A DNA stretch of 64,000 nt from Medakamo hakoo (Eukaryota; Chlorophyta; Trebouxiophyceae; Coccomyxaceae), in contig CP089462.1 in assembly GCA_026636295.1 (NCBI GenBank), positions 186,001-250,000 of the forward strand, given 5' to 3'. Position 1 is the first letter of the stretch, and each line of letters begins with the position of its first letter. Shown in pieces: positions 21,830 to 33,742 of the stretch. The notes beneath the pieces are model-generated. The model saw nothing but the letters and a program-made list of their open reading frames with translations, did no database searches and was not told the origin of the DNA. A program made the translations under genes and the position numbers.

Positions 21830-22010
21830 GGTTGATGTTTTTTTCTCGCGGCAGGAAACAAGGCAAGGCAGCGAAAAGGGCAGTGGGCGGGAGCGGGAGA
21901 GAGGGGCCAGGCCCCGCCCAGCTCGCGGGCCTCCACACTCTGTCTCCCTCTCTCTTTCCCTCTCTCCCTCCCTCTCTCCATCCGCCCCAAGTCACGCGCC
22001 TGCGCCGCCC

Positions 22011-23524
22011 TCACACACTCCCCGCCGGCGCCGGCGGCGCGCCCAGCCCCCGCCTCGCCTTCCCGACGAACAGGTCGCCCGACTTGATGGCGGCGACGAC
22101 CGCGCTCGGCAGGGTCAGCCAGCGCCCGACGTGCGCCGTCCCCGCGCCCGGCCCCAGCGTCACGAACATCATTTCCAGGCCGCCGTTGGGCTTCCAGGCG
22201 GACGGCAGGGGCGTGTCGGGCCGGGCGGCGCGCGCCCCGCCCGCCGCCTCGAGCGCCGCGATGTTGGCCACGACGACGGCCGCCTGGCCGCGGGCAAGGT
22301 AGCCGAGCTTCACGCCCGGGATGGCGGCCGCGTCGCCCAGCGCGAACCAGGTGGCGGCGCCCCGCACGCGCAGGTGGGCGTCGACGAGGATGGAGCCGGC
22401 GCCGTCCAGGATGGTGGGCGGCGGCGGCAGGGAGGTGGGCGACCCGCCGGCCGCAGCGGCCGCCGCGACGGCCGGCCCGTCTAAAAAGCCCGTGTTGGGC
22501 GGGCCGGGCACGCACCACAGTGGGACCGCGCCCGCGGGCAGGGACTCGCCGGACGGTTCACAGACCAGGCGCCCGCCCTTGCCCACGACCACTTTCTGGC
22601 CCGTGACCACGCGCGCGCCCTTCGACTCCAGGAACGAGCGCGCCGCCCGGCTCAGGCCGGCGGGCTTCCCCGCCAGCAACGCCTCCGACGCCGTGACCAG
22701 CACCAGTTCCTTGTCCGGGTGCGCGACCGCGACTTCGGCGGCGGCTTCCACGCCCACGGGCCCGCCGCCGATGACGACGACGGCCGGGGCGGCGGCGACG
22801 GCGGCCGCGCGCGCGGTCGCAGCAGCGGACCGTTCCGCGACAGTGCTCTCCCCGCACGGCGGCGCCACGAACGTCGCGTCCTTGTACGAGCAGCCGGGCG
22901 CCAGCACCAAGTAATCAAAGGGGAGGACCGCGCCGCCGGACGTGTGGACGGTGCCGGCGCTGACGGACGAGACTGCGTCTTTCACCACTGTCCCACAGCG
23001 CGGGATGTCGGCAAACGGCACGCACGCGGCCGCCGCGATGGACGGCTTGACCGGCGCGCGCACGTTGGCGTACTGGATTTCCAGGTAGTCCTTGCTGCGT
23101 TGGGTGGTGGGGTCGTGGGGGTTTGGACGGGGTTGGGACGGGGCGGGGCGGGCAGTGTTGGCGAGGCGGAGGGGTGAGTGGTGGGTGCCCAGGCGTGGCG
23201 GCGGGCAGCGGCGCGCTCCCCGCCGCCAATGCCCGAGAAACACGGGCCGCGGCCGGGAGGTGGCGGGACCTGCGTCTCCTCCTGCTCCATCATGCAGACA
23301 GTTCGCGGCCTCCAGCCTTCGGCCAGCAAGGATACGGAAGAGGAGGAAAGGTCTGGGCCGTGTGCGGCGCGGGCGGAGAGGGCCGCACACCCCGCCACAC
23401 CCCCAACCCCCCCTCCAGGCCACACGCACCGGTCTACCAGCGTCACGTCCGCCAGCCCGTCCAGGCCTTGGGCCACGCCGACGCCAGCCTGGCCGCCGCC
23501 GACGATGACGACGCGCGGCTTCAT
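22011..23524 (-). CDS. AIFM2: FSP1/AIFM2-like FAD-dependent oxidoreductase
   Basis: Exon 1 is 23524-23430 (donor GTGCGT), exon 2 23094-22011, phase 2, 392 residues. Two Rossmann motifs are present: VVIVGGGQAGVGVAQGL at the N-terminus for FAD and VVVIGGGPVGVEAAAEV near the middle for NAD(P)H, plus the second FAD motif WFALGDAAAIPGVK near the C-terminus. This is the AIF/AMID class of NAD(P)H:quinone oxidoreductases; animal FSP1 reduces ubiquinone and vitamin K and protects membranes from lipid peroxidation, and plant and algal relatives are assumed to be NDH-like. The N-terminus (MKPRVV) lacks the Gly2 myristoylation site of animal FSP1. It shares a 190-base divergent promoter with the first ABCG gene. 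Confidence 0.85.
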
Positions 23525-23714
23525 TTTGGGCGCGATGAAAGAGGTCGCGGAAGAAAAAAGCGCAGAGAGGACAGGGGTGTGAGGCGCGGGGAGGCGCGCG
23601 CAGCGGCCGCGCCCGCCCGCCACACTCCCTCCCTCCCCACTGCGGCTTTTTAGCCAGGGGCGGAGAGTGAAAACACAGAACGAGACAGGCCGGGACTCTG
23701 CGCGCCTCAATCTC
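23525..23714. promoter_or_regulatory. Short divergent promoter, FSP1-like and ABCG copy 1
   Basis: Only 190 bases separate the minus-strand FSP1-like start (23524) from the plus-strand ABCG start (23715). Both promoters must overlap here or run into the neighbouring gene. No specific element was recognised. Confidence 0.4.
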
Positions 23715-26700
23715 ATGCCCGGCCCAGAGTCGTCCCCACGCGCGTCCATGACGCCCGGCCGGGCGGCCCGGGCGGTGCTCAAGGCGGCTTTGGGCGCGTC
23801 CGGGCGGCCGTCGAGCGCGGCCGACGGCGGGGCGGGAGACGTGGAGCGCGGCGCGGCCGCGTTTGAGGAGGAAGCGTTCGCGGACGGCATGCCGGTCGTG
23901 TTCCAGGTATGTGTGGGCGTGCCTCGTCCACTGCAGCGCACGCGGCTGTGGGTGCCTGGGTGGAGGGACGTGCGGGCGGCGGCGGGGAGGCTGGGGAGGG
24001 CGAAGCGCCACAGCCCGCATGCCGCAGCCCCGCGCTTCCCGCCCGCGGTGGAAGGCGCTCCACGCCTTTCCTGCCTCTGCTTTGGCCCTGGACAAGGCTG
24101 GAGGGGCCTTGGCTACATTTCAGTTTGAGACGGAGGCGATGTTCGCACCGTCCACCCCTCCCACTCGCCCGCACGTTGGACGCCGCGACAGCGCAGCCCG
24201 AAAAGAAAAAAAAAACGCGGCGGCGGACGCGACCACTCTCTCTCCGCCTTCGCCTTGTGCCCCGCTGCCCGCACGTCCTCCCTCCCCCACACCACCACCA
24301 CCCCCACACACCCCGCCCTCCCATCCCCAGGACCTGTCCTACGAGGTCCGGCACTCATCCAAGCGGCGCCAGACCATCAAGCTGCTGGACGGTGTGTCGG
24401 GCTACCTGCTGCCCGGCCAGCTGTCCGCGCTGATGGGGCCGTCCGGCTCCGGCAAGACGACGCTGCTGAACTGCCTGGCTGGCCGGGTCAACCAGGGCGT
24501 CCTGAGCGTGAGTTGGGCGCCAGGCGTTGAAGGTGGCGGCCGCGCCTGCGGCCGGTGCCACCCCTCACCACCGCCCCCATTTTCCCACCCCCATCCCATC
24601 CCTCCCACCCCTCCCTCCCATAGGGCACCGTCCGCTTTTCCGGCCACGCCGCCTCCCGGACTTTCCTGCGCCGGTACACCGGCTACGTGGAGCAGGCGGA
24701 CACGCTGATTGCAAACCTGAGGTGAGGCGGGTGGAGGGGAGGGCGGGCGGCGACGGGGTGGCGTGCGCCATGACCGACGACCGGCCCCAGGCCCACCTGC
24801 CCACGCCCACCTCACCCCAACCTCCTCCTCCACCCCCAACCCACACGCCCAGCGTCTTTGAGATGCTGCTGTACAGCGCGGAGCTGAAGCTTCCCGTCAG
24901 CACGACGCGCTCCACCAAGGTCGCGCGCGTGGAGGCCGTGCTCGACTGCCTCGCCCTGACGCCCTGCCGTGATGTGCGGATTGGGTCCACCCTCGCGCGC
25001 GGCATCTCGGGCGGCCAGGCCAAGCGCGTCAACATCGGCCTGTCCCTGCTCTCCCGCCCGCGCGTCCTGTTCCTGGACGAGCCCACGAGCGGGCTGGACT
25101 CGTACTCCGCCAACGAGTGCATGGCCGTGATCAAGGCGCTGACGCGCGGGGGCATCACCGTGTGCGCGACCATCCACTCGCCCACGCCGTACGCCTTTGA
25201 CCTGTTCGACCGCCTGCACCTGCTCCTGCGCGGCCGGACGGCGTACTTTGGTGACAACGGCCCGGCGGTCGTCCGCTTCTTCCAGGCCGTGTTTCCAGCC
25301 GCGCCGCCGTGCGAGGATGGAGGCGGTGGTGGGGGTGGTGGGGCTGGCGGCGGGCCGGGCGGCATCTGGGCGGCCGGCTCCGACCTGTGGGACGCCACGG
25401 ACGACGCCAAGAAGGTGGCCGCCCGGTCCGCGTCGTCCGCGTCTCTCCTAGTCCGCGCCACCTCGGGCGCGTCGGCCCTGCTCGCGGCGGGCGGCGGGTC
25501 GGGCGCCACTCCCCTGTCCATGTCGCCCGCCCCGTCCGGCGGCCTCCCTCCGCTCGCCCGGGCCCCATCCTCAGCCGCGGCGGCGGCGGCCGCGTGCTTG
25601 GCCCAGCCCCCACCCCCACCGTCCGCCTTCCACAACCGGGCGGAGTGGGTCGTCGACCTGACCACGCGCGCCGACCGGGATGGCCGGGCGGGCGAGTGCG
25701 CGGCCGCGTACGCGGCGTCCCGCCTGGCGGCCGCCAACGCGGCCCGCGTCCACCGCCTGCTGACGGAGCGGGCGCCCGTGTCGGAGACGGTGAGGGCGGA
25801 GCTGGCGGCCCGGCACGCGACGACCACACCGGCGTGGTGGGGCGTGCGCACGATGCTCGCCTACCGCATGGCCCGCGACTACACCGACCCCGACTTCTTG
25901 GGGCCGCGCATCATTGACCGGGCCCTGCTCAGTGGCATCATCACCATCCTGTACTGGCGGGTGGGCGCGGACACGTCGCCCGGCAATGGTAGGAGAAGGG
26001 TGGGAGGGAGGGGAGATGGGAGGGGAGGGCGCGAGGCCGCGGCGCACCTCCCACACCCTGTGCCCTCACTCTCCGCCTCCCCCCTCTACCCACCCACCCA
26101 CCACCCACCCACCCACCCTCCCAGCTCCCAACGTCACCGCCCTCCTCTTCCTGTGGTCCATCATGCCCGGGTACGCCTCCTCGGCCTGCATGCCCGCCCT
26201 GGTGAACGAGCGCGCCCTGTTCGTGCGCGAGCGCGAGGACGGACTGTACCGCCCCATCACCGCCCTCATCGCCAAAATGGTGTCGGAGCTGTGCATCGCC
26301 GCCATCGTGTCGGTCGCGGCCGCCGTCCCCGTCTTCTTCGCGTGCAAGCTGTCCGGGTCCTTCGCCGTCTTTGCCGGCGGCTTCTTCGTGACGACGGCCG
26401 TGGGCGTGTCGCTGGGCCACGCGATCGCTGCGAGCGCGCCGTCGATGGACGTGGCCAACGCCGCGCTGCCGGCCCTGGTGACCATGCTGCTGTGCGTTTG
26501 TGGGGTGGGGTGGGAGGGAGCATGGGAGGAGCGGGGAGTGGGGTGGGTGGGAGGCCGCGCGTGCGGGGGCAGGGATGGATGCGCGGGGTTGGACGGCGGT
26601 GCCCCTGCCCCTTCCTCCCTCCCCTCACACACCACCCACCCCTACGCCCCCTGCAGCTTCTTCGTCGGCCTGCTCCTCCGCCCGCAGGACATGCCTCGCT

Positions 26701-26951
26701 GGCTGGCCTGGTTCAAGTACTGCGACTTCCTGCACTTTTCCTGGTCGGCGCAGATGCTGTCCCAGTTTTCGCCCGACGGGTCTGGCGGCGGCGCCGTCTC
26801 CCTCGACGGCGTGACGTCCGTGCTGGAATTCTACAGCATCCCGGCCAACGGCGACCCCTGGGTCCAGTTGGGGTACGCCAGCCTGTTTTTCTGGGTGTTT
26901 TCGGGCCTGGCGTGGCTGGCGCTGAGCTACAAAACGCACCAGCGGCGGTGA
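23715..26951 (+). CDS. ABCG: ABCG half-transporter, tandem copy 1
   Basis: Six exons (23715-23906, 24331-24507, 24624-24721, 24853-25988, 26125-26491, 26657-26951) join in phase to 754 residues; 23748 is an alternative start. The nucleotide-binding domain comes first, then the membrane domain, the G-subfamily order: Walker [10 protein letters not shown], signature [13 protein letters not shown], Walker [13 protein letters not shown] and the switch His in ATIHSP. A Gly/Ser/Ala-rich linker of about 110 residues (25310-25620) follows. The membrane domain shows the family stretch [18 protein letters not shown] and about six hydrophobic segments. Half-transporters must dimerise; plant relatives export wax, cutin or sporopollenin precursors and sterols (family knowledge). 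Its tandem neighbour starts 306 bases downstream. Confidence 0.9.
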
Positions 26952-27088
26952 GGGAGTGAGGGACGGATGGATGGTTGGGGGGGATGGGTTGAGAAAGGGG
27001 TGTCTCTTTCCCGAAAGTTCCTGGGGTCTGCAATGCAGAGCGTGCGTGTGCTGCTTGATCGGGGTGTGCGTGTGTGTGTGTGCGCGTG

Positions 27089-27128
<40 letters not shown>

Positions 27129-27257
27129 TGTGGGGTGGTGTGACTGGAGCCCGTGCCTTCTCTCCCCTTCCCTCCCTCGGAGGTCACGGCTGTCACGCGG
27201 CCACACCGCTCGACGCGAACAAAAAAAAAAACTCTCCTCCGCTCCGTTTTTTTTGCC
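26952..27257. other. Spacer between tandem ABCG genes
   Basis: 306 bases with no gene. It includes a TG microsatellite (about 27065-27130) and a poly(A)/poly(T) pair just before the next ATG at 27258. Confidence 0.6.
27065..27130. repeat. TG/GTGA microsatellite
   Basis: Alternating TG with GA and CG interruptions, then a pure TG run of about 26 bases. It is a simple repeat prone to length change and lies between the two tandem ABCG genes. Confidence 0.9.
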
Positions 27258-29584
27258 ATGGCCCCGCCAACCGCGCCGGCCGTGGCGACTGCGGGCCCGC
27301 CGCCGGACGTGGCGACCCGCCGTAGATCCATTGACAGGCCGCCCAGCTACTTGGACCTGCCGGCAATGAAGAAGGGTGGCGATGAGGAGGGCGGCCGCGG
27401 CGCTGGCTTGGCCGCTCGCATCAGTGAAGTCGGCGCGTTCCAGGAGGGCATGGACGTGGCGGTCAAGGTGTGTTTCGCAGCGGGTAGAAAAGATGCGTGA
27501 GCTGCCATACACAAAGAGGTCGACGGGTTTGGAGGGCGGCATGCGCGGGCGCGGGCGTCGTCGTGGTTGGAAAGCCCGAGGCGCGCACACGCCGCGTTGG
27601 CTTCCCTCGCACGCCCCGACTGCCGTGACTCATGCACCTCCATTTCCATCCACTCCATCCAGGACCTGACCTACACCGTGGCCAACCGCGCGAAAGGCGG
27701 CCCGCCTCGTTTGGCCCTCCTCTCCAAAGTCACGACGGCCTTGCTGCCTGGCGAGCTCACTGCACTCGTGGGACCCTCCGGCTCCGGCAAATCCACTCTG
27801 CTCGACGTCCTGGCCGGCCGGAAAACCGTGGGCGAAACGAGCGGCGACGTGCGTTTCGCTGGGACAGCCCCATCCATGGCTTTTCGCCGCAAGTACTGCG
27901 GCTACGTCGAGCAGGACGACACGCTCCTGGCCAACCTGACCGTCGCAGAGATGTTGAATTACACGGCCGCGTTGAAGCTGCCGACGCACGTGACGGCGGC
28001 CGAACGCAAAGCGCGCGTCAACGCTGTCATTGAACAACTCGCTCTAGGCGGCTGCCGGGACGTGCGCATCGGGTCTGTCCTGGCGCGCGGCATTTCTGGC
28101 GGGCAGGCCAAGCGGACCAACATCGGGCTGGCGCTGGTGGGTGTTCAAATTTTGTTTTGGACGGGAGAAGGAGGGTTTGTTTTTTCCATCCACCTCGTGC
28201 TCCGGTGTCCTCTCGCCCCCTTCTCACTCCCTTCCCATTCCCTTTTTCAATCCCACACTAGGTCTCCCGCCCTCGCGTACTCTTCCTGGACGAGCCGACG
28301 AGTGGGCTGGATTCGTTCACGGCCGGCAAAGTGATGGACTGCGTCGCGGCGCTGGCGCGCACGGGCATTACCGTCTGCGCGACTGTCCACTCGCCAACCT
28401 CGCACATTTATTCCCTGTTCGACCGGATGACGATGCTGGCGGCGGGGCGGGTGCTGTGGTCCGGCCCTGCCGGCCTGGAACCCGTGGTGTTCTTGGAGGG
28501 CGCCCTGCCCGACGCCCCGCGTTTCCTGGCGGGTTCGGGCCAGGGCGCCGGCCAAGCCCTCGACGCCGGCTCCAACGCGGCCGAGTGGCTGACGGAAGTG
28601 ACGACGGCCGCCGACCGGGAGGGCCGGGCGGGCGAGCTGGCCGATGCGTTTGCTGCGTCGCCCGCCGCCGCAGCGGCGGCAAAAGAGGTGGACGGCCTGT
28701 TGTCGAGCGCGCGGCCGCCCTTGCCCGCGTCGGCTGCCGCTGCGCTCGCCACCAAGTCCGCGACCACTACCCCTGCCTGGTGGGGCGTCTGGACGCTCAT
28801 CAAGCACCGCGGCCTGCGCGACATCACGGACCCGACGTTCCTTGGCCCGCGCATCGGTGACAAGCTGTTTGTGGCCGTCATCATCGCTGCCCTGTACTCC
28901 CGCCTGGGCAAGAAAGGGCCTGTCGAAGTGGTCGCCGGCATTCCGGCGCTGCTGTTCCTCCAAGCCATCACACCGGGCTTTGCCGCCGCGGCCTACATGC
29001 CGAGCCTGTTCCTGGAGCGCGCTCTGTACGTCCGTGAACGCGCCGACGGTTTGTACCGGCCCATCACCTACCTGACATTCAAGCTGCTGGTCGAACTTTT
29101 CGTTCTCATCGTCTTTTGCTCGCTCCCCATCGCCGCCATGGTCTTTTACGTGTGCTCCCTGTCCGGGTCGTTCGCCGTGTTCTGGGCCATCTATGTCCTC
29201 ACGGCGGCCTGCGGCCTGGCGTGCGCGTACACCGTTGCGGCCATCTCGCCGAACATGGATGCAGCGAACGCCGCGCTCCCAACCTACATCACCGCCCTGC
29301 TCTTCTTCTGCGGCTACACCCTTCGCCGGCGGGACCAGCCGGTCTGGCTGCGCTGGTTTGGTTGGACGAACTTCTTGAAGTACGCGTGGAGCGCCACGAT
29401 GCAAAACCAGTTCCACGCGACGCCGGACCTGGTGGGGCTCGACGGGTCGCCCGTCCTAGAATTTTATGACGTCGAACCTGGGCCATCGCTCGGCGCAAAC
29501 ATGGGCGCCTTGGCCGGCTTTGTCGGCCTGTTCTCCATCCTGGCGTGGGCGGGCCTGGCATTCAAGCGCCTGCAGACGCGGTGA
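27258..29584 (+). CDS. ABCG: ABCG half-transporter, tandem copy 2
   Basis: Three exons (27258-27467, 27663-28136, 28262-29584), all phase 0, give 668 residues. The NBD shows Walker [23 protein letters not shown], Walker [13 protein letters not shown] and ATVHSPTSH. The membrane domain has [20 protein letters not shown] and six hydrophobic segments. It has the same architecture and block sequences as copy 1, so the pair is a tandem duplicate. Only the first intron is at the same place in both (before DLTYTV/DLSYEV). Copy 2 lacks the four later introns of copy 1 and has a private one inside GLAL|VSRPRVLF, between signature and Walker B. The linker is shorter. Homodimer or heterodimer with copy 1 is possible; the substrate is not shown. 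Confidence 0.9.
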
Positions 29585-29868
29585 AAAAAGTTGTTGGGAG
29601 GGGGGCGAGTGCGCGTGCGTGTGTGTGTGCGTGTGTTGTGAAAGCGCGCCTGTGCGCGTGTGCCAGAGCGTTTTTTGCCTGGAGACACAGAGAGAGGGGC
29701 GGAGGTCGCGGATGGTCGGGGCAGCGCATTGTCTCTCACTTGCCTCTTTTTTTTTTCGCGCGACGCTGCTGCATAGAGAAACGCCGCGTCGTGGCGCCCG
29801 CTCACAGCGTGCGCCCACCGCCAGCACAAGTCGCAGACTGTAGCCACGAACTAAGCGCACCGACCACG

Positions 29869-32227
29869 ATGGGTGAGTTGGGGTGTGGCAGCCAAATGGG
29901 AGAGCGGCCTCCCGACGTCCGCGCGCACAAAGCAAAGCCCCACAGGCCGTTGTGCGGCCGTCGGTGCTGCGGGCCGCCGTGGGCATGGTGGCAGGAGGCT
30001 TGTGCCGCTTCCACACCGCCCATTAGGTGGTCCCACCCGACCTGTTATCTTCCAGATGTTGCGATTGGGCGTGCGCGCCCACCCGTCGGCGGTAGCGCCC
30101 GCCTTCATTCAGTGGTGTGCGCGCGGCTGTGCGCGCGCGCATAGGTCCGGCAGGCTTGAGGTTTTGTCGGTGTCGTGCCCGTGCGACGCGCCCACACCGC
30201 CTCCCGCCGCTCTGCACGGCAGTCTGGCATCGTAAGCCCGGGCCTGGAGGCGGCGCATCCGTGGCGGAGGCCCGACGATCGCCACAGCACGCACTGGTTT
30301 TGCCGCTTTCACTCCCACTCACGATTGCTCTTCCCGCTCCCCTCAACACGAAAACAGCGCCGCCCACGAGCGCCCGCGCGTCCGCGCGCCAGTACTACAT
30401 CGGCCAAGCCGTCACGCTGGCGGCTGTGGGCCTGGCCCTGAAGGCGGCGGTCGAGATGGTGAGTCGTGTGCGCCCGGTTTTTCTGTCCTTGGTCGCCCAA
30501 CCAAGCCAACAAGCCGCCACGACCGACCGCACCCGTCCCCGCCCCTCCCTGACACTCCCCACCCCCTCCATCCATCCAACACACAGTACCCCGCCCGGGC
30601 CGCCTACCTGCCGCCCACCCTCCTCTCCCTGATCAACACGGCCACCACCAAATGGAACTTTTCCATCACCCTGGCGGCCGGGCCCGTCGTCGCGGCCCTG
30701 GTCGCGGCGGCGTACGGCCTGTGGGCGGCTGCGGCCGCCAAGCGGCGGTGCTACCTCTTGGATTTCGCGTGCTACAAGGGGCCGGAAGAACTCGTGACCT
30801 CGCTGGACACCTTCCTGTACAAGTCGCGCCAGGCGGGCTGCTTCTCCGAGGAGTCCATCGAATTCCAGCGCCGCATCTCGCAGCGCAACGGCGTGTCGGA
30901 CCACTGCTACCTGCCGCCGGCGCTGCACATGCACCCGGACGAGCGCGCGCGCCGCATCCCCGGCTGCCGGCCCGAGTCGCGCACGATGATGGAGGCCCGG
31001 GAGGAGGCGGGCATGGTCCTGTTCCAGGTCGTGGGCGAGGCCATGGCCCGGACGGGCCTCAAGCCCAAGGACATCGACATCCTGGTCGTCAACTGCTCGC
31101 TGTTCAACCCGACGCCGTCGCTGTCGGCCATGGTGTGCAACCACTTCAAGTTCCGGTCCGACACCGTGACCTACAACCTGGCGGGCATGGGCTGCTCGGC
31201 CGGCGTCATCGCCGTCGGCCTGGCCCAGAAGCTGCTGCGCGTCCACGGCCGGGGCGCGTACGCGCTCGTCGCGTCCACGGAGAACATCACCCAGAACTGG
31301 TACCTGGGCGACGACCGGTCGATGCTCATCCCCAACACGCTCTTCCGCATGGGCGGCGCGGCCGTCGTCCTGACCAACAAGGCGTCCGAGCGCCCCCGCG
31401 CCAAGTACGAGCTGCAGCACTGCGTCCGCGTCCACCTGGGCTCGGACGACGTCGCGTACGAGTGCGTCTTCCAGCACGAGGACGCGTCCGGCATCGTGGG
31501 CGTGGAGCTCAACCGCGACCTCGTCAAGGTCGCGGGCCGCGCGCTAGAGCGCAACCTGACCAAGATGGCGCCCCTCGTCCTGCCGGTGTCGGAGATGGTC
31601 AAGTACGCGGCCGTGGCGGCGGCCCGGGCCCTGCTGCCCCGGCACCGGGCGCCGCCGCCCTACACGCCCGACTTCAAGCGGGCGTTTGACCACTTTTGCC
31701 TGCACGCGGGCGGGCGGGGCGTCATCGACGGCCTGGCCAAGCAGCTGGGCCTGCCGCCCCACAAGGCGGCGCCGTCCTACAACTCGCTGTTCTGGTACGG
31801 CAACACGTCGTCCGCGTCCGTCTGGTACGCGCTCGGCTACATCGAAGCCGTCCAGGGCGTGGCCAAGGGCGAGGTCGTGTGGCAGGTCGGCTTCGGCTCC
31901 GGCTTCAAGTGCAACTCCGCCGTCTTCAAGGCCCTGCGCCCCATCCACGACACGGAGCACAGCGCCTGGACCCACATGGCCGACGAGTCCAACGCGACGG
32001 CCGTGGAACGGTACCAGAGCGCGGAGGAGGCCGTGTCCCAGGGCCCCGGCGCGCCGCACTGCGCGGGCCCCTACCTGCGCGGCTACGACACGGGCGCGGC
32101 CACGCGCCAGCAGGGCGAGCTGCCGCCGGTGCCGGCGGCCAAGGCGGCGGGCGAGCGGGGGGGCGCCAACGTGCTGGCGTCGCCCGGGCGGCGGGCGACC
32201 CGGTCCCGCGCCGGCTCCCGGGCCTGA
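29869..32227 (+). CDS. KCS: 3-ketoacyl-CoA synthase (FAE1/KCS type), copy 2
   Basis: The first coding exon is only four bases (29869-29872, ATGG) before a GTGAGT donor. Exons 30358-30458 and 30587-32227 complete a 581-residue protein beginning MAPPTSARASARQYY. Two N-terminal hydrophobic stretches anchor it in the ER (IGQAVTLAAVGLALKAAV and ITLAAGPVVAALVAAAYGLWAAA). KCS catalytic residues are Cys in GMGCSAG (about residue 238), His in FDHFCLHAGGRG (about 407) and Asn in WYGNTSSASVWYAL (about 439). STENITQNWYLGDDRSML and FGSGFKCNSAVFKAL are near-canonical plant KCS blocks. It is better conserved than copy 1 and has a Gln/Ala/Arg-rich C-terminal extension of about 90 residues. It catalyses the rate-setting condensation in very-long-chain fatty-acid synthesis. 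Confidence 0.92.
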
Positions 32228-32897
32228 CTGAAACAGTGAGGGTTGGACGGGACAAGGAGACAACAACGACCCTGCAGAGCCAGAGCGCGCCAGCAGAGAG
32301 CACCCCAACCAAAACCAAAACCCCAGCGAATCAGCCGTGAAACAAAAGCCCCCCTCCCTAGCCCCATATTCTTTTTTCTTGCTTACGTGCTGGGCGGTTG
32401 CGAGCGGTGGAGGAGTGGTGGGCGTGTGCGTGCGTGGCGCGCCGCCACTCCATGTCCATCCGCTCGCGCCCCCAGCCCTTCCTTTTTTTCAGTTTTCCCC
32501 CGGAGTTGTGTGAGACATTCCTTCCGAGCGGCGCCGCAGCAATTGTCCTGTCTGTGTGTGAGAGAGATGTGTTGTTTTGCCCCCCTTCGCCCCCCTTTTT
32601 TTTCTTCCGGGCCATCGAGTGTGTTGGCATGGATGGAGGGACAAACCCCTCCACAACCCGCCCGTCACTCGACCCCGCGTCTCGGTTTTTGGGGAGAGAG
32701 AGAGAGAACGAGCGTGCGCCACGCTGCGTTCGAGTGCTGGTCGCGCGCGCGCGCAAGTCGCGCAGCGCCAGCACCGTGCACACCGGTGGACGGCGCCGGG
32801 GAAAAAACACGTGTGTAAAACGTTTCTGAACAAGCCCTTGCCGAGTTACAAAAACACGCACCCCCCCTCCTACTAGTCGTTTATCTTTGTGTCTCTC
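32228..32897. other. Convergent intergenic region, KCS2 and PAQR 3' ends
   Basis: 670 bases with no supported gene. A TGTAA element is at 32814-32818, far (587 bases) from the KCS2 stop. The region has T-rich and GAGA-rich tracts (about 32695-32710). Confidence 0.45.
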
Positions 32898-33742
32898 TCA
32901 CCCACGGTCCTGGATGCCCGCCATGGCGTCCGTCAGGTACTTGACGTGCAGGCAGCAGGCGACCGTGACGCAGTAGTGCAGGAAGTGGTGGTCGGTCAGG
33001 AAAGCCACACTCCCGCGGCCGTGGCCGCTGTTGCGCAGGAACGCGGCCGCGCCCGCGCCGTACAGCGCCAGCTGCGTCCCCAGGTTCCAGTCCACCAGCT
33101 GGGGCCCTATCTTGCCGACCATGACGGCGACGGACGAGACAAAGCCAGCGACGCGCGGGGCGGGCGGCAGGGCCGACGACGCGAGGAGGGCGGCCACCGC
33201 GCCCAGCATGGAGCGGGGCAGGGCGCCGTGCGCGTGCGCGGCCCAGGCGGTGAGCGGGGTGCCCACAATCAGGACGACAATGCCCACATGGTCGGCCTTT
33301 TCCAGGCGCACAGAGTCCGGCCAGACGTGGGTCAGGGCGCTCAGCAGGTGGGTGGTCGCCGCGCACAGGCAAAACGCGCCGAGCGGGTCGTGCGTCCACG
33401 CGCGCGCGCCGTCGGTGCGGGGCAGCCAGTCGGGAGCTGAGAACAGGGAGATGAGGCCCAAGGCCAGAAAGGCCAGGCCCGGGATGGCGTGCGACCAGAC
33501 GTTGATGGACTCGTACGGGTCGTGGAAGGTCTGTGTGGGTGTGGGCGCGTGAGGGTGGTTGGACACGGAGCGCGCGGTCGACGCGCACGAGTCGCCGCCG
33601 AAATAGAAAAACAAACACGCACGTGGTGTGTCCAATGCATGTGCGGGAAGACGCCCGCGGGCGCGCCGGGCGGCCTGAATGCTCGCGCTGGCCCCCCTGC
33701 CCGGGCCTGGAGCAGGCGGGCGGACCGCCGTTGCTTGGGCAT
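32898..33742 (-). CDS. PAQR/hemolysin-III family membrane protein
   Basis: Exon 1 is 33742-33623 (MPKQRRSARLLQ...) and exon 2 33530-32898, phase 0, 250 residues. Joining gives HTFHDPYESINVWSHAIPG, the conserved PAQR N-terminal block. Further blocks are THLLSALTHVWPDS after TM2 and the C-terminal DHHFLHYCVTVACCLHVKY with the HxxxH that helps bind zinc in adiponectin-receptor relatives. Seven hydrophobic segments fit the fold. Animal members are ceramidase-like receptors; plant and algal members are uncharacterised heptahelical proteins, so a lipid-hydrolase role is inference. Exon 1 is Arg-rich and its start is less certain than exon 2. Confidence 0.75.

Noticed and set aside
27065-27130. Telomeric or centromeric repeat
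   Set aside because: It is a short TG microsatellite between genes, not an array, and does not match plant-type telomere repeats.
32398-32829. Plus-strand frames in the KCS2/PAQR gap
   Set aside because: They have no ATG-proximal context, no motif and a composition like UTR sequence.
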